Assembly (NCBI GenBank): GCA_035711845.1
Contig: DASTBU010000140.1
Location: 1 to 46,630, forward strand
Source: DASTBU01 sp035711845
Lineage (GTDB): Bacteria; Acidobacteriota; Vicinamibacteria; Vicinamibacterales; 2-12-FULL-66-21
Reading direction: 5' to 3'
DNA: 46,630 nucleotides
The stretch's first letter is position 1. Every line of letters starts with the position of its first letter. The position numbers and the translations under genes were made by a program. Of this stretch, positions 17,702 to 25,326 are shown piece by piece. The notes under the pieces are model-generated. The model made no database searches. It saw only the letters and a program-made list of their open reading frames with translations, and had not been told where the DNA came from.

Positions 17702-18364
17702 TTACCTCGGCACGATCAACAGGAACTCGATCGGATCCCCGCCAGCGTTCCCGAGCGGATGGAACGTGTTCGCCGGAATGACGTCCACGTCACCGCGCCG
17801 CACGCGGTTGGCACCCCAGCCGCCCGAGAGCGGCCAGCTGGAGCCCCCGCTCAGATACACGACGAGCACGTCCTGCTCGTGAAAGTGCGGCGCATTGTAA
17901 TAGGTGCCGGGAGCGTAGCGGTGCCGGGTGACGAGGACGCGCGGGTTGTCGACGAGCGTCCAGACCTTCATGTCGTCCGTGGCCGGAAGCGCTTCCAGAG
18001 GCGTCTCGCCTGCCGACGCCGCCGGCGCATCCTTGACGTCGATGGCGAGCGCTTCGAGGCGGACGCCGCCGCGATTCGGCGCCTCGCCTTCGCCCGCCGA
18101 CTGCCACACCGCCTCCGGGGCCATGACGCCGTCGGGGCCGGCGGTCAGGTACACCAGCACGCGTCCAGCGCCCGCGCCGGCCGGCACGCTGCGCCCTGGA
18201 TCCACGGAGATCCAGCTCACGCCGATCCGATCGTTCTCCCACGGCAGCGGCAGGCCGGCGCGCTCCGAGCGCCCGTACTGGGCCGCAGCCGGCTCGACAG
18301 CGATCGCGATTAGCGCGAGAGCCGCAAGGATTCCAAAACTGTAATTCGGGGAGCCTGTCTTCAT
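17702..18364 (-). CDS. Exported cupin-domain protein
   Basis: This 220-residue protein has a signal peptide ending near PAAAQY. It carries a C-terminal cupin barrel with HRYAPGTYYNAPHFHEQDVLVVYLSGG, in which HFHEQD holds the first cupin metal-binding set, and VIPANTFHPLGNAGGDPIEFLLI, which holds the second His. An N-terminal barrel-like half (VSWISVDPGRSVPAGAGAGRVLVYLTAG) lacks the His pattern, suggesting a degenerate bicupin. AGGAGGTCAGT directly before the ATG sets the start at 18364. It converges with the hydroxyacid oxidase gene, 12 bp away, and lies downstream of the FAD dehydrogenase gene. Metal and substrate are unknown. Confidence 0.85.
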   Translation of the reverse strand: MKTGSPNYSFGILAALALIAIAVEPAAAQYGRSERAGLPLPWENDRIGVSWISVDPGRSVPAGAGAGRVLVYLTAGPDGVMAPEAVWQSAGEGEAPNRGGVRLEALAIDVKDAPAASAGETPLEALPATDDMKVWTLVDNPRVLVTRHRYAPGTYYNAPHFHEQDVLVVYLSGGSSWPLSGGWGANRVRRGDVDVIPANTFHPLGNAGGDPIEFLLIVPR

Positions 18365-18500
18365 ACTGACCTCCTGCGTCAGTAGCTGCGGCCTTTCCGT
18401 ACATTCGCCGGGTCGACCGCGCGGAGATACGAAGCAGAGAGCAAAGCATGCCACACGATGCGAGCGCGCCACAACGTGGAGCTTATGGCGCCGGCGGAAT

Positions 18501-19889
18501 TCAGAGGGGAAGCAGCTTGCCGGGGTTCATCAGGTCCTGAGGGTCCAGCGCCGCTTTGATCGCGCGCATCACGTCCACCGCCTCCCCGTGCTCGACGGAC
18601 ATGAAGCGCTGCTTGCCGAGCCCGACGCCGTGCTCGCCCGTGCACGTGCCGCCCAGCCGCAGCGCGCGCTCGACGAGGCGATCGGTCAGCCGCTGCACTT
18701 CCGCCAGTTCGGACGGATCCTCGGGCCGCACCGGAAAGATCATGTGGAAGTTGCCGTCTCCCACGTGGCCGACCAGCGCGGCGACGAGGGAGGACGACGC
18801 GACGTCCTTCTTCGTCTCCACGATGCACTCCGCGAGTCGGGAAATCGGCACGCAGACGTCGGTAGTCCATCCGCGCGATCCGGGACGGAGGGCCAGCGCC
18901 GCGTAGTACGCGTCGTGTCGCGCCTGCCACAGAGCGGCGCGCGCCTCGGCCGTGACCGCCTGGTCGAAGCGCCGGGCGCCGTGTTCCCGGGCGACCTCCT
19001 CGACCGCCGAGGCCTGCTCGAGCACGTCGCGTTCGCTCAAGCCGTGGAACTCGAAGAAGAGCGTGGGCGCGACCGGATAGTCGAGCCGCGAGAAGCGGTT
19101 CACGGCCTCGAGCTGCACCTCGTCGAGCAGCTCGATCCGCGCGACGGGAATGCCGAGCTGGATCGCGGTGATCACGGTCTCGACGGCGGCGTCGATCGTG
19201 TCGAAGTGGGATGTCGCTGCCGCGATGGCCTCGGGCCGCCCGTGCAGCCTGAGGGTGACCGCGGTGATCACGCCGAGCGTGCCTTCGGCGCCCACGAACA
19301 GGCGCGTCAGGTCGTAGCCCGCCGACGACTTGCGCGCGCGGCCGCCGGTCTCGATCGCCCGCCCGTCCGGCAGTACGACCCGCAATCCCAGCACCACCTC
19401 CCGCATCGTCCCGTATCGAACCGCGGTGGTCCCCGACGCCCGGGTCGCCGCCATGCCGCCAATCGTCGCGTCCGCTCCCGGATCGAGATGAAAGGTGAGG
19501 CCGGTGGACTGTAGATGTTTTTCGAGCTGCTTCCGCGTGACGCCCGGCTCGACGGTCGCGTCGAGATCCTCGACGCTCACGCGAAGGATGCGGTTCATTC
19601 TCGAGAGATCGATCGTCACGCCGCCGCGCACCGGGATCACGTGTCCCTCGAGCGAGGTGCCGGCCCCGAACGGAACCATCGGACATCCGTGACGGGCACA
19701 GGCGGACACGATGGCCTGGACCTCTTCCGTGCTGACCGGGAACACGACCGCATCGGGCAGGCGCCAGGGGTGATACGACTCGTCGTGGCTGTGGTGATCC
19801 CGTACGGCCGCTGATGTCACGAGACGATCGCCGAGGAGTCTGTGGAGCTCCTCCAGCAGGACGGAGGGCAGCGTTGGGGAATCCGGCAC
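18501..19889 (-). CDS. FAD-linked D-lactate/glycolate dehydrogenase (GlcD/LDHD family)
   Basis: This 462-residue protein uses a GTG start. It carries the PCMH-type FAD-binding domain in its N-terminal half: AVVFPVSTEEVQAIVSACA, PMVPFGAGTSLEGHV, then DPGADATIGGMAATRASG and TRLFVGAEGTLGVITAVTL. The C-terminal FAD-oxidase cap shows ALVGHVGDGNFHMIF (metal-coordinating His pair) and GGTCTGEHGVGLGKQ, ending ALDPQDLMNPGKLLPL. This is the architecture of D-lactate dehydrogenase (cytochrome) and of the GlcD subunit of glycolate oxidase. No GlcE/GlcF partners are visible, which favours a stand-alone D-2-hydroxyacid dehydrogenase. It probably feeds electrons to the respiratory chain, while the opposite-strand FMN enzyme would use the L-acid. 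Confidence 0.92.
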   Translation of the reverse strand: MPDSPTLPSVLLEELHRLLGDRLVTSAAVRDHHSHDESYHPWRLPDAVVFPVSTEEVQAIVSACARHGCPMVPFGAGTSLEGHVIPVRGGVTIDLSRMNRILRVSVEDLDATVEPGVTRKQLEKHLQSTGLTFHLDPGADATIGGMAATRASGTTAVRYGTMREVVLGLRVVLPDGRAIETGGRARKSSAGYDLTRLFVGAEGTLGVITAVTLRLHGRPEAIAAATSHFDTIDAAVETVITAIQLGIPVARIELLDEVQLEAVNRFSRLDYPVAPTLFFEFHGLSERDVLEQASAVEEVAREHGARRFDQAVTAEARAALWQARHDAYYAALALRPGSRGWTTDVCVPISRLAECIVETKKDVASSSLVAALVGHVGDGNFHMIFPVRPEDPSELAEVQRLTDRLVERALRLGGTCTGEHGVGLGKQRFMSVEHGEAVDVMRAIKAALDPQDLMNPGKLLPL

Positions 19890-19906
19890 GGGATCGAAGA
19901 CCTATT

Positions 19907-22615
19907 TTAGCGCGACGATCGGCGCAGTGTGGCCGGCCAGTTGACGATGAGCGTGATCGGCGCCGAGGTCGCTTCTTCGACGTGCATGTTGACGAGGATG
20001 CGCTGCGAGTCTGGCGAAAGATCGTACTGATACGCATCGAGCCTGGAGCCGCGCCTGGGCTGTATCCTGAACAGCTTGCGCGCCTCGCCCGGGATGAAAA
20101 CCGACCCTCGCGCCGACACGGGCACGGACATCAGCGTGTTGTCAGGCGCGAGGTACACGATTTCCGAGCCGTCGTGGCTCCATCTCGGCCAACCGCCGCC
20201 CGCCGGCGAGACCTGCGTCTTGTCGCCCGGTCCAGGAAACGGCCGGACATATACCTGGAACTGGTCCGACTCGTCGGCCATGTAGGCCAGCCAGCGGCCG
20301 TCGCGTGAGACCTGGGCGTGCGACTCCACGAAGGCGGAGTCCAGGATCGGGAAGGCCTTTCGATGCTTGTCGAGAGAAACTGCCCACAGATCGCTTCGCC
20401 GAATGATGCCTCCACCCGCGATGTACACGAGGTGACTGCCGCTCGGGGAGACATGGCTCGCGAATTTGCCCAGCGCGTCCTCGTACAGCAGTTCCTCCTC
20501 GCCGCCACGCGAAGGCTGTTGATACAGGTGAATGCTGGCCTGACGACGGGAGCTGAAGAAAATACGGGCGCCGTCGGGCCTGGACCAGACCGGCGCGAAG
20601 TCGTCACCCGGATTGAATGTGAAGCGCTCGCGCAGCTTGCGAACGACGTCATAGATCCAGACGTCGCGTGTGCCGAGCGCGGGATCGAGCACGCTGACCG
20701 CCGCCCTCGAACCCTCGGGCGAGAGCGACACATCGGCGTAGTCGGCGAGGTCCCCGAGCTTTCCGATCTCGCGGCCTGTTCGATCGAACCAGGCGAGCTG
20801 TGAGCGAACCTGGAAGCCGGTCTGATACGCGAGCAGCCCGGCGTCCGAGACGGAGAAGGCGCCCGCGACGCCCGTCGTGCCGGCGCCGGCAATCTGCACC
20901 TGCTCGACGATCGGCAGGGGCTCGCCGGTGAACTCGAGGCGATCGGGATCGAACGGCCGCGCCACGAGCGTGCCCTCGCGGAGATACACCACGTGCCCGT
21001 TGGCGTATACGGCATTCGATCCGCCTTCGACCAGCAGCTTCGGCGCCTCGTCAGGATCGAGCGAGCCGATGTAGATCGCTCGCGGGTCCGTCATGCCGCG
21101 CGCCTTGCTGCCGACCACGAAGTAGAGGAAGTGGTGTCCGTCGGGGAGGAAGGACGGATACCAGTGTTGGGTGTCTCCGGCAGCCGCATCGAGCGTGGTG
21201 AGTTGGGCGGGAGTCCCGCCGCTGGCTGAGACCCGGTAAATCGGCGAGCCCCCAGCAGGCGTGAACAGGATCACGTCGTCTTTGTTCCACGTGCCCCTGG
21301 ACGGGAGCGCGGCGTCGGCCAGCGTGACCGGCGCGCCGCCGGCTACGTCGATCTTCTTCAGCTTGCCCGACGCGAGGAACGCAATGGACCGACCGTCCGG
21401 CGACCAGAAGGGAAACGAAGCATTCTCGGTTCCCGCCAGCGGTTGCGCGAGCCGCGAGTCGAGCGGACGGATCCACAACGTGGTCCGATCCGGCGCGTCG
21501 GCGGCAACGATGGCGAGCTTCGAGCCGTCGGGCGACAGCGCTAATCGTCCGGGCGGGTTGCCCAGCGATACGTTCAAGCCGTCCTGGAGCATCACTGCGG
21601 CGGTGACCGGGGGCGTCTCGCCGGTCGCATCCGCGTCGCGCGTCCCCAGGACGCTCCAGAGCAGCACCAGCAGGCCTGCGCCTGCCAGGCTCCACGCGAC
21701 CAGGTCCCGCTTCCAGGCGGCTGCTGACGTCGGCGGGCCGCTGCTCGTGGCTGCACGCTGATCCGATCCAGCAGGCTCGGCTGCCGCGTCTTCCAGCTCG
21801 ATCCGGGCATCGGCGATGTCGTGCAGGCGGCGCCTGGGATCCTTTTCGAGACATCGGCGCGCCAGCCATCGAATTTGCCGGGGTGTCTCCGGCGGCAACG
21901 CCGTCCAGTCCGGGTCCGTGGTGACGATTGCGGCGATCGTGTCGGTGATCGTGCGGCCTGGAAATGGATGACGCCCGGTGAGCAGCTCGTAGAGGACACA
22001 ACCGAACGCCCAGATGTCGCTTCGCTTGTCGATCGAGGCGCCTCGCGCCTGCTCGGGGCTCATGTAGCCGGCCGTACCCAGCACGACGCCGGTCTGCGTG
22101 GCGGCGAGCGCCGTCACCTGATCGTCGGGGTGACGGTCGAGGGCCTTGGCGAGCCCGAAGTCGAGGATCTTCACCTGGCCGGAGCCACTGAGCGCGATGT
22201 TGGCGGGCTTCAAATCGCGATGCACGATGCCCTTGTCGTGTGCAGCCTCGAGCGCCTCCGCCACCTGGCGTGCGATGCCGAGCGCGACGGGAAGCGAGAG
22301 TTTCCCACGCGCCAACCGATCGGCGAGCGTACCGCCGTCGACCAGCTCCATGACGAGGAAGCGGGCCCCGTCCGATTCCTCGAGGCCGTACAGCGTGGCG
22401 ATGTGCGGATGATTGAGCGAGCCGAGGATCTGCGCCTCCCGCTCGAAGCGGGCGATCCGCTCCGGATCGCCGAGGGCGAGATCGGGCAGGGACTTGATGG
22501 CGACCTCGCGGCCGAGCCTCGTGTCGCGGGCCTGATAGACCTCGCCCATGCCACCGGCGCCAAGCGCGGCCACGATCTCGTAAGCGCCCAGTCGATTCCC
22601 CGCTGTCAATGGCAT
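19907..22615 (-). CDS. Membrane Ser/Thr protein kinase with PD40/TolB-like beta-propeller
   Basis: This 902-residue protein has a cytoplasmic Hanks-type kinase domain at residues 12-270: LGAGGMGEVYQARD, Lys41 in VAIKSL, HRDLKPANI with Asp134, DFG at 152-154, and a GTAGYMSPEQARG activation segment. A juxtamembrane segment rich in Ala/Ser leads to one membrane helix (about 303-322, LVAWSLAGAGLLVLLWSVLG). The rest (about 345-890) is an extracytoplasmic propeller of WD40-like PD40 repeats with recurring SPDG motifs (LALSPDGSKLAI, FPFWSPDGRSIAFL, VSRDGRWLAYMAD). The family is expanded in Acidobacteria and signals across the membrane, but targets are mostly unknown. All key kinase residues are present. 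It diverges from the VWFA gene and may share a regulatory region with it. Confidence 0.95.
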   Translation of the reverse strand: MPLTAGNRLGAYEIVAALGAGGMGEVYQARDTRLGREVAIKSLPDLALGDPERIARFEREAQILGSLNHPHIATLYGLEESDGARFLVMELVDGGTLADRLARGKLSLPVALGIARQVAEALEAAHDKGIVHRDLKPANIALSGSGQVKILDFGLAKALDRHPDDQVTALAATQTGVVLGTAGYMSPEQARGASIDKRSDIWAFGCVLYELLTGRHPFPGRTITDTIAAIVTTDPDWTALPPETPRQIRWLARRCLEKDPRRRLHDIADARIELEDAAAEPAGSDQRAATSSGPPTSAAAWKRDLVAWSLAGAGLLVLLWSVLGTRDADATGETPPVTAAVMLQDGLNVSLGNPPGRLALSPDGSKLAIVAADAPDRTTLWIRPLDSRLAQPLAGTENASFPFWSPDGRSIAFLASGKLKKIDVAGGAPVTLADAALPSRGTWNKDDVILFTPAGGSPIYRVSASGGTPAQLTTLDAAAGDTQHWYPSFLPDGHHFLYFVVGSKARGMTDPRAIYIGSLDPDEAPKLLVEGGSNAVYANGHVVYLREGTLVARPFDPDRLEFTGEPLPIVEQVQIAGAGTTGVAGAFSVSDAGLLAYQTGFQVRSQLAWFDRTGREIGKLGDLADYADVSLSPEGSRAAVSVLDPALGTRDVWIYDVVRKLRERFTFNPGDDFAPVWSRPDGARIFFSSRRQASIHLYQQPSRGGEEELLYEDALGKFASHVSPSGSHLVYIAGGGIIRRSDLWAVSLDKHRKAFPILDSAFVESHAQVSRDGRWLAYMADESDQFQVYVRPFPGPGDKTQVSPAGGGWPRWSHDGSEIVYLAPDNTLMSVPVSARGSVFIPGEARKLFRIQPRRGSRLDAYQYDLSPDSQRILVNMHVEEATSAPITLIVNWPATLRRSSR

Positions 22616-22767
22616 GGGTTCGGGTCAGCGGCCTGTATCAGCGGACACATTATCGCAGGAGAAGGCCCGCATTCGAACGGGGAGGGTCCGTCCCGGCGGA
22701 ATCGTGCGATGATGGAGGGGCCTGCCATACTCGCGGCCAGACGTTCAGCCGCAAGGGAACGACCCTC

Positions 22768-23745
22768 ATGAAGTTCGTCGCGTCCGGCGGTTCCATCCTC
22801 GCTCTCGCAGCAGCGATCACGCACCTCAGCCTGGCCGTCGCGGCCCAGCAGCCGCAATTCGGCAGTGGAGCCCGGACGGTCGCGGTGTATGCCACCGTGA
22901 CCGACAAGGACGGGCGCCTCGTTCCGGACCTCGCGCGCGACGCGTTCGAGGTGCGCGACAACGGCAAGGCTCAGCCGGTCACCGTGTTCTCGAACGACAT
23001 CCAGCCGATCACGGTGGTGATGATGCTCGACCGAAGCGGCAGCATGCGCGGCAACTTCGGGCTGGTGGAGAAGGCCGCGGGAGAATTCGTCCAGCGGCTC
23101 CAGCCCGAGGACAAGGCACGCATCGGCAGCTTCGCCGAGCGTATCGAGATCCAGCCGGCAGAGTTCACGAGCGACCAGCAGGAGCTGATGCGGGTTCTGC
23201 GATCGGACTTGCCCGTAACAGGGCCCACACCTCTCTGGAACGCGGTGGATGGCGCCATCGAGGCGTTGCGAGGGCAGGATGGACGCAAGGTCGTCCTCGT
23301 CTTCAGCGATGGCGCCGACGCGCCGATGAACTTCCGGCTGGACAACCGCAGCGTGATGGACGTCATGCGCGGCGCCCAGCAGGAAGACGTGATGGTGTAC
23401 GCGATTGGCCTCGAGTCGACGCTTTCCGGGGGCCGGCCGGCAGGCGGGTTCGGCGGCATGGGATCGCAGCGGCCGGATCCCGCCCTCGCGACGATCGCCG
23501 AGGACACCGGCGGCGGCTACTTCGAGCTGACCCGCGCCGACGATCTTCATGCGGCGTTCGCTCGAGTCGCCGAGGAACTGCACCGCCAGTACGCCATCGG
23601 CTTCGAGCCGCCAAAGCTGGACGACAAGATGCACAAGATTGAAGTGCGCGTGAGCACACGAGGCATGAAGGTCCGTGCGCGCAAGGAGTACTTCGCCCGC
23701 CGTTCACGGACATCGTCAGAAAGATCCGGGCCGCCTGCACACTGA
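22768..23745 (+). CDS. Exported VWFA-domain protein (acidobacterial VWFA-related family)
   Basis: This 325-residue protein has a signal peptide (to about Ala26), a short beta-sandwich N-domain (VAVYATVTDKDGRLVPDLARDAFEVRDNG) and a von Willebrand A domain. The MIDAS motif is intact as MLDRSGSM (Asp88, Ser90, Ser92), with a Thr in TGPTPLW and an Asp in VLVFSDGAD. The layout matches the VWFA-related family common in Acidobacteria, whose function is not established; divalent-metal-dependent protein binding is likely. A Gly-rich insert (GGRPAGGFGGMGSQ) lies before the last helix. The ATG at 22768 follows AAGGGA and begins the signal peptide. It is divergent from the STK-PD40 kinase, 152 bp apart. 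Confidence 0.88.
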   Translation: MKFVASGGSILALAAAITHLSLAVAAQQPQFGSGARTVAVYATVTDKDGRLVPDLARDAFEVRDNGKAQPVTVFSNDIQPITVVMMLDRSGSMRGNFGLVEKAAGEFVQRLQPEDKARIGSFAERIEIQPAEFTSDQQELMRVLRSDLPVTGPTPLWNAVDGAIEALRGQDGRKVVLVFSDGADAPMNFRLDNRSVMDVMRGAQQEDVMVYAIGLESTLSGGRPAGGFGGMGSQRPDPALATIAEDTGGGYFELTRADDLHAAFARVAEELHRQYAIGFEPPKLDDKMHKIEVRVSTRGMKVRARKEYFARRSRTSSERSGPPAH

Positions 23746-23780
23746 GCGCTGCCGGCGGTTCTCCTATGAGCGCTCGTTCG

Positions 23781-23809
23781 CCGACAGGATCTCACCCCGC
23801 GCGTATAAT
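23781..23809 (+). promoter_or_regulatory. Sigma70-like promoter of the persulfide dioxygenase gene
   Basis: The sequence reads CCGACA, a 17-bp spacer, then a perfect TATAAT at 23804-23809. The -35 matches the consensus at 4 of 6 bases. The predicted start of transcription near 23816 leaves a very short leader ending in GGGAG before the ATG at 23827. Confidence 0.55.
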
Positions 23810-23826
23810 CACCTCGGGAGTGTGTC

Positions 23827-25239
23827 ATGTGGTTCGAATCGCTAATCCGGAGCGAGACCGGCTGCGCAGCGTACATGATTGGCGCGCTCGAGAGCGGAGA
23901 ATGCGCCGTGTTCGATCCGCTCTGGGACATCGAGCCCTATCTCCTGACCGCCCAGCGCAAGGCGTCGCGGATTCGGTATGTCATCGATTCGCACAGCCAC
24001 GCCGACCACGTCTCCGGAGCACGCCGGCTCGCGCGCGCCGCCGGGGCGGAGCTGATCCTGCCCGCGCTCGCGTCGATCGAGTACACGGCTACCCGGGTGA
24101 GGGGCGGCGATCGGATCACGATGGGCGAGGTCACGCTGGAGGTGCGTGAAGCGCCCGGGCATCGACCCGAGCAGATCAACCTGCTGGTGTACGACCATAG
24201 CCGTGGCGATGACCCATGGTGCCTGCTCACCGCCGATTTTCTGCTCGTTGGCGACATCGCGCGGCCGGATCTGGCGCAGGACGGCGTCGAAGGCGCGGAG
24301 ACGCTGTTCGACGTCGCGATCCCGCGCCTGCGTACGCTGCCCGACTTCGTGGAGGTCTATCCCGGCCATGTGGCCGGCTCCACTTGAGGGCGCGTCACGA
24401 GTGGCAAGGTTGCCACCACGATCGGCTACGAACTCCGTAACAATCCGGCGCTGAAGCACACGGACCGCTCGGCGTTCGTTCGCTTCATGAACGCCGAGCA
24501 ACCCGTCCGCCCCGCCAACATCGTCAACATCGTCGCGATCAACCAGGGGTTGAGGCCGCTGACGATGGAGGAACCGACGGCGGCGGGGCTCGATCCGGGG
24601 GCCTTCGCCGATGCGCTGGCCCGGGGAGCGATCGTGATCGATTCACGCCCGAGCACGGCGTTTGGCGCCGCGCACGTCCCCGGCTCGCTCAACGTGCACC
24701 TCACCAGCCCGGAGTTCGAGCAGCGGGTCGGATGGGTCACTCCGATCGATGTCCCGCTGCTGCTGGTCGTCGACACCGACGATCTGATGCCGCGCGCGAT
24801 GCACGCGCTCGCGTTCGTGGGACTGGACGGGAGGGTTCGGGGGTACCTGCAAGGCGGAATCGAGGCCTGGCGGAGCGCCGGCAAGCCCACCGTCGCCGTC
24901 GATCAGATCACGGTCGAACAGCTTCGCGCGCAGATGGCCAGGGGAGATGCGCCGAGGGTGCTGGATGTTCGTGAGGCAACCGAATGGAACGCCGGCCACA
25001 TCGAGGGCGCGCACCTTCAGAGCTACCGGCAGCTGGAACAGCGGATGGCGGATCTTCCTGTCGAGCGTGAGACGCCGATCGCGGTGATCTGCCATTCCGG
25101 AGCGCGGTCGAGCACCGCCTCGAGCGTGCTGCGGCGACACGGCTTCACTCGCGTGTCGAATGTTACCGGCGGCATGGCCGCCTGGAAAAAAGCCGGCTTC
25201 CCGATAGTGGACTCCGCGGGCTGTCTGCTTGGAGGATGA
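23827..25239 (+). CDS. CstB-like persulfide dioxygenase-rhodanese, with in-frame TGA at a conserved Cys (putative selenoprotein)
   Basis: Read through one TGA (24385-24387, codon 187), this is a 470-residue protein. Residues 1-220 are an MBL-fold domain of the ETHE1/CstB type: HSHADH (His56, His58, Asp60, His61), APGHRPEQIN (His112), LTADFLLVGDIARPDL and VYPGHVAGST. After the TGA the frame continues GRVTSGKVATTIGYE, which is the family's continuation of GSxCGR, so TGA replaces a Cys codon. A rhodanese-like domain (about 255-355) lacks a catalytic Cys (LLLVVDTDD). A second rhodanese (about 365-465) has CHSGARS with Cys422. CstB has the same three-part order: dioxygenase, pseudo-rhodanese, rhodanese. 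The enzyme would oxidise low-molecular-weight persulfides and handle thiosulfate. Codon 187 is either selenocysteine or a nonsense mutation. The ATG at 24487 has no Shine-Dalgarno and lies inside the conserved region. Confidence 0.75.
24388..24420 (+). promoter_or_regulatory. Candidate bacterial SECIS hairpin after the in-frame TGA
   Basis: A perfect 6-bp stem, GTGGCA (24401-24406) with TGCCAC (24411-24416), closes the tetraloop AGGT. CG/CG at 24398-24399 and 24419-24420 can extend it past a small internal loop. The loop begins 19 nt after the TGA. Bacterial SECIS elements are expected within the coding frame about 16-37 nt downstream, with a G among the first loop bases, and E. coli fdhF has loop AGGUCU. 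The position and loop fit; function is inferred. Confidence 0.55.
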
Positions 25240-25256
25240 GGCGGCCCCCGGCCGCC
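25240..25256. terminator. GC-rich hairpin, possible bidirectional terminator (1)
   Basis: GGCGGCC and GGCCGCC form a perfect 7-bp stem with a CCC loop directly after the stop codon of the persulfide dioxygenase gene. No T-run follows, so it is not a classical intrinsic terminator. The position between convergent genes suggests transcription termination or RNA end protection. Confidence 0.4.
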
Positions 25257-25284
25257 GCCGCCCACCGTCGACCTTCAGCGGCGA

Positions 25285-25304
25285 GCCGGCGCGTCGGCGC
25301 CGGC
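25285..25304. terminator. GC-rich hairpin, possible bidirectional terminator (2)
   Basis: GCCGGCGC and GCGCCGGC form a perfect 8-bp stem with a GTCG loop. It lies 22 bp before the 3' end of the convergent coiled-coil gene and 28 bp after the first hairpin. No T-run is present on either strand. Confidence 0.4.
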
Positions 25305-25326
25305 CGACACATGCCTGCCGCTTCGA

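Noticed and set aside
24487..25239. Separate 250-residue rhodanese gene starting at ATG 24487
   Set aside because: There is no Shine-Dalgarno, the ATG lies within a conserved segment of the MBL-rhodanese family, and 33 homologous codons upstream would be left out. One gene with an internal TGA explains the data better.
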